From contig NZ_ATHI01000030.1 of the NCBI RefSeq assembly GCF_000422245.1, positions 1-64,000 of the forward strand: a stretch of 64,000 bases of DNA, given 5' to 3'. A program made the position numbers and the translations under genes. Each line of letters opens with the position of its first letter. Within the stretch, counting starts at the first letter, position 1. Origin of the DNA: Alkalidesulfovibrio alkalitolerans DSM 16529. Lineage in GTDB: Bacteria; Desulfobacterota; Desulfovibrionia; Desulfovibrionales; Desulfovibrionaceae. A model generated the notes under the pieces. That model was not told the DNA's origin. It saw only the letters and a list, made by a program, of their open reading frames with translations, and ran no database searches. This document shows, piece after piece, positions 35,185 through 42,665 of this stretch.

Positions 35185-35332
35185 GCGCCGCAGCCGGGCC
35201 GTGCAAATTCCAAGGGGCGTGTGCGTGACGTTAAGTCTCGGGCCTTTCCAGGTGGTACCGGCGGGGCGAGCATTGTCACCGCGCGTCATCTCGGATAACT
35301 GCCTTGCGCACCAAACGAAAGGACGCCGCGAC

Positions 35333-35920
35333 ATGCAGTTTCAGACCACGGAGATCCCCGGACTGCTGCTCATTATGCCCCGCGTTTTTCAAGACGAGCG
35401 GGGCTATTTCCTGGAATCCTTCAACGCCGGGGCTTTTGCCAACGCAGGCGTGGCAAGGAGCTTCGTGCAGGACAACCACGCCCATAGCCGTCAGGCCGGG
35501 GTACTGCGCGGTCTGCATTTCCAGGCTCCACCGCACGCCCAGTCCAAGCTCGTCTGGGTCACGCGGGGCGCGGTCTTTGACGTGGTCGTGGACCTGCGCG
35601 CGGGGTCGCCCACCTACGGGAAATGGAAGAGCTTCCTCCTCACGGCCGAGAACTTCGCGCGGCTGTTCATCCCGCGCGGCTTCGCCCACGGCTACGCCAC
35701 CCTGGAGCCGGACACGGACTTCATGTACAAGGTGGATGGCTACTACAACCCTGCAAGTGAAGGCGGGCTGCGCTGGGACGATCCCGACTTGGCCATCGAC
35801 TGGCCCGTGGTCGCGCCCGTCCTTTCTGACAAGGACCGGGGTCTGCCATCGTGGCGTGGCTTCCAATCTCCTTTCAACTACGAGAATCCTGCGAAACCCC
35901 AAGAGGGCAACCATGTCTGA
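35333..35920 (+). CDS. rfbC: dTDP-4-dehydrorhamnose 3,5-epimerase
   Basis: A 195-residue cupin-fold epimerase with the RmlC signatures VFQDERGYFLESFN, QDNHAHSRQAGVLRGLHFQ (catalytic His within the last part), GAVFDVVVDLR and FIPRGFAHGYATL. It epimerises C3 and C5 of dTDP-4-dehydro-6-deoxyglucose on the way to dTDP-rhamnose. The ATG at 35333 has AAAGGA upstream. The end overlaps the start of manC by 8 bases. The other rml genes are not in view, so rhamnose synthesis is split across loci. Confidence 0.93.
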   Translation: MQFQTTEIPGLLLIMPRVFQDERGYFLESFNAGAFANAGVARSFVQDNHAHSRQAGVLRGLHFQAPPHAQSKLVWVTRGAVFDVVVDLRAGSPTYGKWKSFLLTAENFARLFIPRGFAHGYATLEPDTDFMYKVDGYYNPASEGGLRWDDPDLAIDWPVVAPVLSDKDRGLPSWRGFQSPFNYENPAKPQEGNHV

Positions 35921-37352
35921 GAACGCCGCCACCGCCCCTCGGACTTCGGGCCACGCCATCATCCTGGCGGGCGGATCGGGCACGCGTCTTTGGCCCGTCT
36001 CGCGCACCCTTTTGCCCAAGCAACTCATGCCGCTTGGCGGGGACAAAAGCCTGTTGCAGCAGACAGTGTTGCGTGCGCTTCGGGTCTTTGCGCCCAAGAA
36101 CGTATGGGTGGTGACCAACGAGGAGCACGTCTTCGAGGTGCGCGCCCAGCTTCGCGCCCTGGACCAGGCCCTGACCGCCCAGGTGCTGGCCGAGCCCGTG
36201 GGCCGCAACACTCTGCCCGCCGTCCTTCTGGGGCTTGACCGCATCGTGGCGGCGGACCCTGCGGCCTGCGTCGCGGTGCTGCCCTCGGATCACATGATCA
36301 GCGCGGACGAGGGCTTCGACACGGACATCCGCGCGGGCCTCGCCATGGCGGCGAAGGGATATTTCGTGACCTTCGGAGTCGAGGCCGCCAAGCCCGAGAC
36401 GGGCTATGGCTACATCAGGCGGGGCGAGCCCCTGGCCCCCGGCGTCTTCGAGGTGCTGCGCTTCGCCGAGAAACCCGATCTGGAGACGGCCCGCGCCTTC
36501 GTGGCCTCGGGCGAATACTTCTGGAACAGCGGCATGTTCCTATTCTGCGTCGCGGAGTTCATCGAGGCCGTGCAGCGCTTCCAGCCCGCGTTGGCCGTCT
36601 GGTGGAAGAACCGCGCCAAGACGCCCCTGGCCTCGGCCTACGCCTCGCTTCCAGACATCTCGGTGGACTACGGCATCGCCGAGAGGCTCACTCGCCAAGC
36701 CGTGGTCAAAGCATCCTTCGGCTGGGACGACCTGGGCAACTGGGAGGCCATCTACCGTCTCGACGACAAGGACGAGTGCGGCAACGCCGTGGAGGGCGAC
36801 GTGCTGGCCCTGGATTGCGAGAACAACCTTTTGCTCTCGCGCGGCGGCAAGCTCGCGGCCGTGGGACTCAGCGACATGATCGTGGTCCAGACGCGCGACG
36901 CTACGCTCATCTGCCCCAAGGACCAAGTGCAGCGCGTCAAGGACGTGGTGGGCATCCTGAAAGGCCAGGGCAGCCGCCTCGTGGAGGCGCACGTCACGGT
37001 CAACCGGCCGTGGGGCAGCTACACGGTGCTGGAAGAGGGGGAGGGCTACAAGGTCAAGCGCATCAAGGTCCATCCCGGTGCGCGGCTCTCGCTGCAGATG
37101 CACCACCACCGCGCCGAACACTGGGTCGTCATCCGGGGGTCGGCCGTGGCCGAAGTGGACGGCGTGGAACACCTGCTCTCCGCGAACCAGTCCATCGACA
37201 TCCCCATGGGCGGCACGCACCGTCTCTCCAATCCCGGCAAGCTGCCGCTGGAGATCATCGAGGTGCAAAGCGGCCCCTACCTGGAAGAGGACGACATCGT
37301 CCGCTTCGACGACGTGTACGGCCGCATCAAGCCCGAGTCGGAAAAGGGCTGA
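35913..37352 (+). CDS. manC: Mannose-1-phosphate guanylyltransferase/mannose-6-phosphate isomerase
   Basis: A 479-residue bifunctional protein. The N-terminal nucleotidyltransferase has IILAGGSGTRLWPVSR (about residues 16-31), PKQLMPL, and FGWDDLGNW. The C-terminal type-II PMI cupin has NRPWGSYTVLEEG, HPGARLSLQMHHHRAEHWVV and the metal ligands. It makes GDP-mannose from mannose-6-phosphate-linked intermediates for surface polysaccharide. It overlaps rfbC by 8 bases, so the two form an operon for nucleotide sugars of the cell surface. Confidence 0.95.
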   Translation: MSENAATAPRTSGHAIILAGGSGTRLWPVSRTLLPKQLMPLGGDKSLLQQTVLRALRVFAPKNVWVVTNEEHVFEVRAQLRALDQALTAQVLAEPVGRNTLPAVLLGLDRIVAADPAACVAVLPSDHMISADEGFDTDIRAGLAMAAKGYFVTFGVEAAKPETGYGYIRRGEPLAPGVFEVLRFAEKPDLETARAFVASGEYFWNSGMFLFCVAEFIEAVQRFQPALAVWWKNRAKTPLASAYASLPDISVDYGIAERLTRQAVVKASFGWDDLGNWEAIYRLDDKDECGNAVEGDVLALDCENNLLLSRGGKLAAVGLSDMIVVQTRDATLICPKDQVQRVKDVVGILKGQGSRLVEAHVTVNRPWGSYTVLEEGEGYKVKRIKVHPGARLSLQMHHHRAEHWVVIRGSAVAEVDGVEHLLSANQSIDIPMGGTHRLSNPGKLPLEIIEVQSGPYLEEDDIVRFDDVYGRIKPESEKG

Positions 37353-37680
37353 CGTCCCTGGCGGCCGGGACGGCCGGGACGGCGTCAGGCGTGCATGGCA
37401 GCCATGGCGTCGTATGTGTCCGCGAAACGTTTTCCTTGAGCAGGCAAGGCGGACGGTGATGCTTCCCTCGACTTTCCATACCCCCGAAAACGAGGCGGAA
37501 TGAGGGGATTTGAAAATGCGAGATGATTGTAACTTTTTTCACTATCTTGCGCGGAAGAGACACCTGGGGTCTGTGAAAAATTTCCTAATCCCTTGACACG
37601 GCGCGGTCTATTTGCGAATAAGCCGCTGTCTGACCAGTGGCTGGCTTCCGTTGATTTCCTTAACTTCATGGGGCGTGTGT
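37353..37680. other. Gap before the qrc operon
   Basis: These 328 bases hold no gene. The first part has overlapping GC inverted repeats (CGTCCC...GGGACGG) just past manC that could stop transcription weakly. The second part is AT-richer and ends in the qrc promoter at 37593-37621 and a 5' untranslated leader of about 50 bases. Confidence 0.5.
37593..37621 (+). promoter_or_regulatory. Sigma-70-type promoter of qrcABCD
   Basis: A perfect TTGACA (37593-37598), a 17-base spacer and GAATAA (37616-37621) at the -10 place. The start would lie near 37628, about 53 bases before the qrcA ATG. Confidence 0.6.
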
Positions 37681-38241
37681 ATGAAGCGGAAAAGTGGCTT
37701 TGACTCCGGAGCGCTGGCGTTCGCCTTTGTCGGCCTGCTCTTCGGTCTCGGCTTCGGCTGGTTCGTCTTTCCGGAACTCCTGTTCAGTAAAGTAACGCAA
37801 CCCACTCCCTTCAACCACAAGATCCACATGGAGATGGCGGGCATGTCGTGCACCGACTGCCACTATTTCCGCGAGGATGGCTCCTTCAACGGCCTGCCCA
37901 CGACGCAGAGTTGTGCCGACTGTCACGCCTTCACCACCGGTGGGGACACCCCGGCGGACATCGCCATCGACAAATTCGTGACCGAATACGTCGAACCTGG
38001 CATCGAAGTGAAGTGGGAGGTCTATCAGTACCAGCCCGACAACGTTTTCTTCACCCATACCGCCCACCAGCATCTCGAGTGCACCGAGTGCCACCCCGAT
38101 GTGGGCAATTCTGAGACGACCCCGGTGCTGTATCGCAACCGGATCACCGGCTACAGCAAGGACACGATGAAGATGTGGCAGTGTGAGCGCTGCCATGCCG
38201 AAAACGGCGTCAGCAACGCCTGCTACATCTGCCACAAGTAA
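37681..38241 (+). CDS. qrcA: Qrc complex multiheme cytochrome c subunit QrcA
   Basis: A 186-residue membrane-anchored cytochrome. Residues about 10-30 form one hydrophobic N-terminal anchor (ALAFAFVGLLFGLGFGWF). The periplasmic part has five CXXCH heme motifs (CTDCH, CADCH, CTECH, CERCH, CYICH). Published QrcA is described as hexaheme; I see only five standard motifs here. QrcA accepts electrons from the periplasmic type-I cytochrome c3 and passes them to the rest of the complex. It is first in qrcABCD, 12 bases before qrcB. The ATG at 37681 opens just before the anchor. Confidence 0.92.
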   Translation: MKRKSGFDSGALAFAFVGLLFGLGFGWFVFPELLFSKVTQPTPFNHKIHMEMAGMSCTDCHYFREDGSFNGLPTTQSCADCHAFTTGGDTPADIAIDKFVTEYVEPGIEVKWEVYQYQPDNVFFTHTAHQHLECTECHPDVGNSETTPVLYRNRITGYSKDTMKMWQCERCHAENGVSNACYICHK

Positions 38242-38253
38242 AGGGGTAAGGGT

Positions 38254-40395
38254 ATGAGTCTGACACGCAGAGGATTTCTCTTCGTTCTGGGCGCAGGCGC
38301 AGGCGTGACCCTGAGCCCCGTGATGTGGAAACTGACGGACGACGTGTCCATCTGGACCCAGAACTGGCCGTGGATTCCCCGGCTGCAGTACGGTCCGCTG
38401 GACAGAAAGCCCGCACTTTCCAAGTCCTTCGCCGGCGGCTCCCCGATCCGGGTGCTGACCGTGGGCGGCCGCCCGTCCATCGCGCTGGGCAATCCCGACC
38501 ATCCGCTGTCCCAGGGGGCGCTTTCGGCCATGGCCGCGCCCGAGGTGCAGATGCTGTACCGGCCCTCGCGCATCGCCGGACCGCTCAAGAAGACCGCCGC
38601 TGGCGGGCACGAGCCCATTTCCTGGGAGGACGCCGCCGCGCTGCTGGCCGAAAAGGCCAAGGAAGCCGGTTCCTCCACGGCGGTAATCACCGGTGACATC
38701 AACGGCACCACCCGCGAGGTCTTCTCGGCCCTCCTGGGCAACCTCGGGTCCACCGAGATGTATCCCATGCCCTGCGAGCAGCAGACCGCCGCCATGGCCT
38801 GGAACGGCCTGATGGGCGGAAGCGGCCTGCCCGGCTTCGACATCGAGAACAGCGACTGTGTGCTGGCGTTGGGCGCCGACCTGCTTGAATCCTCGGGCAC
38901 CCCGGTGCGCAACGCCAAGGCGTTTTCCAAGGCTCGTCCCATGGGCGAAACGCCGAAGACGACCTGGATCGCCTGCGGCGCTCTCAAGAACCGCACTGCC
39001 GCCGTGAGCGACATCTTCGTGGCCGTGCCTCCGGGCGGCGAAGGCATCTTCGCCCTGGGTCTCGCCAACCTGCTCATCGCCTCCGGCGCCTGGACCATGG
39101 CTCCGGACTTCGAGACCTTCAGGTCGGTCGCCGCTGCCTGGACCCCCGCCCGGGTGCAGGAGGCCATCGGCGTGGCGCCCGAACAACTTGCCCTGGTCGC
39201 CGAAACCTTGAAGAAGGCCCGCCGTCCCCTGGTCGTGCCCGGCGCGGCCCCCGGACAGGGAGGCTCCCCCGCCGCCTACGCCGCGGGCTTGGCGCTGAAC
39301 GTCATCCTGGGCAACGTCGGTCAGCCTGGCGGCATCAGGCCGCTTCCGAGCCTGCCCGGAGTGGTTTCCGGGGCAATGACCCGCGAGGCCATGCTGGCCA
39401 AGGATCTGGTCGCGTGCCTCAAGGCCGTGGCCGCCGGAACCAAGGCCGCGCCCAAGCTGCTCATGGTGTACGAGGCCAACCCCCGCTACGCGCTGCCCGA
39501 GGCCGAGGCCATGAACGCCGCCCTGGACAAGGCGGGTTTCGTGGTCAGCTTCTCCTCCTTCATGGACGAGACCGCCGCCAAAGCCGACCTCGTGCTGCCC
39601 AACCCGCTCTCCATCGAACGCTTCGATGACCTGGAGACGCCCTACGGCTCCGGCTTCGTCTCCTACACCCTGGGCATGCCCGTGACAAAACCGGTTGTGG
39701 ACGCCAAGTCCTCTGCCGACGTCGTTCTCGGACTGGCCAAGAAGCTGGGCATGGACCTGGGTTTCTCCTCCTTCGAGGCTGTGCTCGAAGCCAAAATGGC
39801 GGCCGTCGAGGCCACGCCGGGCTTCATCGCCGGTCAGACCACGCCCTGGGACGCCATAGCCAAGGGAATCGAGCCCGTCGGCGCGGCCGTGGCCAGGGGC
39901 CTGAAGAGCGGCAAGGCCTTCGTGAGCGTACGCACCGTCGGCAACGAGGACGTGTACCTCGGCGCCTCGTCCCTGGCCAGGATCGTCGCGGTCAAGCCCG
40001 ACGGCCTGCTTCTCGCCCCGCAATTCCTGCTCAACGTCGGCACGCAGAACGTTGCGCTGCCGCCGCACAATACGCCGACCATCCGCCGCAACGAGCTTGT
40101 AGGCAAGGACCTCATGGTCTCCCTCAACGGTCAGACCGCCTCCGCGGCGGGACTCAAAGCGGGCGACCGGGTGAGTGTGACGTCTTCGGCGGGTTCGGTG
40201 AAAGGCAGGGTCTACATCGACGAATCCGTCATGCCCGGCGTGGTCTCGGCCCCCCTGGGCTTCGGCCGCACGGTCGGTGACGAGTTCTCCAAGGGCAAGG
40301 GCGACAACCTCTTCAAGGTTCTCACGGTCACCGAGGAAGCCGGCACCGGCAAGCCCACCTGGGCGTCTGTCGCGGTGCGGATCGCTAAAGGCTAA
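38254..40395 (+). CDS. qrcB: Qrc complex molybdopterin-oxidoreductase-like subunit QrcB
   Basis: A 713-residue protein of the DMSO-reductase family fold. It starts with a twin-arginine type signal (LTRRGFLFVLG, residues 3-13). It lacks the N-terminal Cys cluster typical of catalytic family members, and no metal-ligating Cys/SeCys/Ser site is obvious. This agrees with what is known of QrcB, a periplasm-facing subunit without Mo. Segments such as LVVPGAAPGQGG and NVGTQNVALPPHNTPTIRRN belong to the family fold. It probably has a structural role between QrcA and QrcC. Its end is 17 bases before qrcC. Confidence 0.93.
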   Translation: MSLTRRGFLFVLGAGAGVTLSPVMWKLTDDVSIWTQNWPWIPRLQYGPLDRKPALSKSFAGGSPIRVLTVGGRPSIALGNPDHPLSQGALSAMAAPEVQMLYRPSRIAGPLKKTAAGGHEPISWEDAAALLAEKAKEAGSSTAVITGDINGTTREVFSALLGNLGSTEMYPMPCEQQTAAMAWNGLMGGSGLPGFDIENSDCVLALGADLLESSGTPVRNAKAFSKARPMGETPKTTWIACGALKNRTAAVSDIFVAVPPGGEGIFALGLANLLIASGAWTMAPDFETFRSVAAAWTPARVQEAIGVAPEQLALVAETLKKARRPLVVPGAAPGQGGSPAAYAAGLALNVILGNVGQPGGIRPLPSLPGVVSGAMTREAMLAKDLVACLKAVAAGTKAAPKLLMVYEANPRYALPEAEAMNAALDKAGFVVSFSSFMDETAAKADLVLPNPLSIERFDDLETPYGSGFVSYTLGMPVTKPVVDAKSSADVVLGLAKKLGMDLGFSSFEAVLEAKMAAVEATPGFIAGQTTPWDAIAKGIEPVGAAVARGLKSGKAFVSVRTVGNEDVYLGASSLARIVAVKPDGLLLAPQFLLNVGTQNVALPPHNTPTIRRNELVGKDLMVSLNGQTASAAGLKAGDRVSVTSSAGSVKGRVYIDESVMPGVVSAPLGFGRTVGDEFSKGKGDNLFKVLTVTEEAGTGKPTWASVAVRIAKG

Positions 40396-40412
40396 GCCAA
40401 AGGAAGCGAGAG

Positions 40413-41204
40413 ATGGCTGCAAAGATAGATTACAAGATCAGGTGGGGTATGGCCATCGACCTGGACAAGTGCACGGGCTGCGGCGCATGCACCGTGTCTT
40501 GCCAGGTGGAGAACAACAACGCCCCCAACGTCGACGGCACCGACAAACTGCGCATCGTCAACTGGCTTTCCATATACCGGCTTGAGAACGGCAAGTCCTT
40601 CCCCGACGCTGACGTGGCCTACCTGCCGCTGCCCTGCATGCAGTGCGGAAACCCTTCCTGCGTGCCGGTCTGTCCGGTCATCGCCACGGAGAAGGGCGAG
40701 GAGGGCGCCATCGTCAGCCAGATCTCGCCGCGCTGCATCGGCTGCCGGTACTGCATGGCCGCGTGCCCCTACCACGTCCGGACCTTCAACTGGTTCGATC
40801 CGGTCTGGCCCAAGGGCATGGAGAAGACCCTCACGCCCTTCACCTCCACCAGGCCGCGCGGCGTGGTCGAGAAGTGTCACTTCTGCCACCATCGTTGGAC
40901 CTTCGCCAAGGAAAAGGCCCGCGTGGACGGCATGGACCCCTACAAGCTGCCCGAGGATGCCTACATTCCGGCGTGCGTCGAGATGTGCCCGAGCGGGGCC
41001 ATGGTCTTCGGCGACCTGAAGAATCCCGAGCACAAAGTGTACGAACTGGCCCGCAGCCCTCACGCGCGCAGGCTTCTGGAGAAGCTCGGCGGCGAACCGC
41101 AGGTGTACTACATCAGCCGTCGCGAATGGGTGCGCAACCTGATGGACAACCATCTGCCCGGCGAGACCGGCCACGGCAAGGCGGAAGGAGGCAACCATGG
41201 CTAA
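40413..41204 (+). CDS. qrcC: Qrc complex iron-sulfur subunit QrcC
   Basis: A 263-residue ferredoxin-like protein with sixteen cysteines in four groups: 20/23/26/30, 75/78/83/87, 108/111/114/118 and 155/158/188/192. The arrangement is that of the NrfC/PsrB/DmsB electron-transfer subunits and can hold up to four clusters. It carries electrons from the heme and QrcB side to QrcD. There is no signal peptide of its own; export together with the Tat-targeted QrcB is likely. It overlaps qrcD by 8 bases. Confidence 0.95.
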   Translation: MAAKIDYKIRWGMAIDLDKCTGCGACTVSCQVENNNAPNVDGTDKLRIVNWLSIYRLENGKSFPDADVAYLPLPCMQCGNPSCVPVCPVIATEKGEEGAIVSQISPRCIGCRYCMAACPYHVRTFNWFDPVWPKGMEKTLTPFTSTRPRGVVEKCHFCHHRWTFAKEKARVDGMDPYKLPEDAYIPACVEMCPSGAMVFGDLKNPEHKVYELARSPHARRLLEKLGGEPQVYYISRREWVRNLMDNHLPGETGHGKAEGGNHG

Positions 41205-42459
41205 GCCCATCGATCACGAACTCTTCCCCGAGGGCGTCGAGCGCTGCGCGCTGTCCAAGTTCCTGGTCTGGATGGCCTTTTGGACGGTCGTCTTCCTGGC
41301 GGGAATCTATGCGGCCTATGTCGTCTTCGCCAATGGCCTGGGCGTGACCGGTCTGAACAACTACTTCGCCTTCGGTCTGTACATTACCTTCGACTTGGCG
41401 GTCATCGCCTTGGGCGCGGGTGCCTTCTTCAGCGGCCTCCTCAGGTACATCCTGAAGATGGACGAGTTGAAGAACATCATCAACCTGACCGTCATCGGCG
41501 GCTTCTTCTGCTACTCGGGCGCCATGCTCATCCTGACCATGGAACTCGGCCAACCGCTGCGCTCCTGGTTCGGTTTCTGGCACGCCAACGTCCACTCCAT
41601 GCTCACGGAAGTCATTTTCTGCATCAGCTGTTACCTGGGCGTGCTGATCATCGAGTTCCTGCCGAACATCCTGGAGCAGCGGCAACTCAACCGGATCGCC
41701 TTCCTGCGTCACTTCGCCCACAACATGCACGTCTTCATGCCCCTCTTCGCGGGCCTGGGCGCTTTCCTCTCCACCTTCCACCAGGGCTCCCTGGGCGGCA
41801 TGTACGGCGTCATGTTCGCGCGTCCCTTCGCCTTCCGCGAAGGCTTCTTTATCTGGCCATGGACCTTCTTCCTCTTCGTCATGTCCGCTGCGGCCTCCGG
41901 TCCCTGCTTCTCGGTGCTCATCGTGAAATGTGTGGAGCTTTGCTCTGGCAAGAAGATGGTCTCCTGGAAGATCAAGCAGCTCATGGGTAAGATATCGGGC
42001 GCAATGCTCGCACTGTACCTCTTCTTCAAGCTCATCGACACCTACGACTGGGCCGTGAACCTGCTGCCCACGCTGGGCTTCACGTTCGACCAGATGTTCT
42101 ACGGCATCATCTACGGCAAGTGGCTGTTCTGGCTCGAATTGTTCGTGCTCGGCGTCATCCCGGCCGTCATCCTGCTGACCCCGCGCTGGCGCAACACGCC
42201 CTTCCTGTTCTGGTCGGCCTGCATCATGAACTGCCTGGGCATCTCACTGAACCGCTACACCATCACCGTGCAGGCCCTGGCCGCGCCCGTGATGCCCTTC
42301 GACACTTGGCAGATCTACGTACCCGCGTGGACCGAGATTCTGCCTTCGGTCATGGTCATCGCCTACGGCGTGCTCATCGTTTCCCTGGCCTACCGTTACC
42401 TGCCGGTCTTCCCGCAGGAGATCCAGCTGAACGCACCGGGGAACAAGGAAGCCGCCTAG
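41197..42459 (+). CDS. qrcD: Qrc complex NrfD-like membrane subunit QrcD
   Basis: A 420-residue integral membrane protein with about ten hydrophobic helices, of the NrfD/PsrC family. Segments include LVWMAFWTVVFLAGIYAAYVVF, the long ISCYLGVLIIEFLPNILEQ stretch, FMPLFAGLGAFLSTFHQGSLG and the final FWSACIMNCLGISLNRY. It holds the menaquinone site and couples quinone reduction to energy conservation. It follows qrcC with an 8-base overlap. A strong terminator ends the operon. Confidence 0.95.
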   Translation: MAKPIDHELFPEGVERCALSKFLVWMAFWTVVFLAGIYAAYVVFANGLGVTGLNNYFAFGLYITFDLAVIALGAGAFFSGLLRYILKMDELKNIINLTVIGGFFCYSGAMLILTMELGQPLRSWFGFWHANVHSMLTEVIFCISCYLGVLIIEFLPNILEQRQLNRIAFLRHFAHNMHVFMPLFAGLGAFLSTFHQGSLGGMYGVMFARPFAFREGFFIWPWTFFLFVMSAAASGPCFSVLIVKCVELCSGKKMVSWKIKQLMGKISGAMLALYLFFKLIDTYDWAVNLLPTLGFTFDQMFYGIIYGKWLFWLELFVLGVIPAVILLTPRWRNTPFLFWSACIMNCLGISLNRYTITVQALAAPVMPFDTWQIYVPAWTEILPSVMVIAYGVLIVSLAYRYLPVFPQEIQLNAPGNKEAA

Positions 42460-42482
42460 TTGTCTCTTCGCTCATGATTCCA

Positions 42483-42513
42483 AGGGCCCGCTTCTGGCGG
42501 GCCCTTTTTTTTG
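42483..42513 (+). terminator. Intrinsic terminator of qrcABCD
   Basis: AGGGCCCGC and GCGGGCCCT pair across a TTCTG loop and are followed by a run of T (TTTTTTTT). Confidence 0.93.
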
Positions 42514-42665
42514 GTGGCTAAAGACAGGGGGCGTGGGGCGCTATCTGGCGCATATGGCTTGAGCGAAATATATCCCGTTGACTTCGCGGCCCCTGAGGGT
42601 ACAACGAAATGCATCGTCGTCACGATGGCGGCGGTTTCGGGCGGGTTCGAAAGCGGGAGTGGGGC

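Noticed and set aside
37666-40422. 918-codon antisense open frame across qrcA-qrcB
   Set aside because: The qrc genes are secure. The antisense translation is Gly/His/Val-rich low-grade sequence typical of shadow frames.
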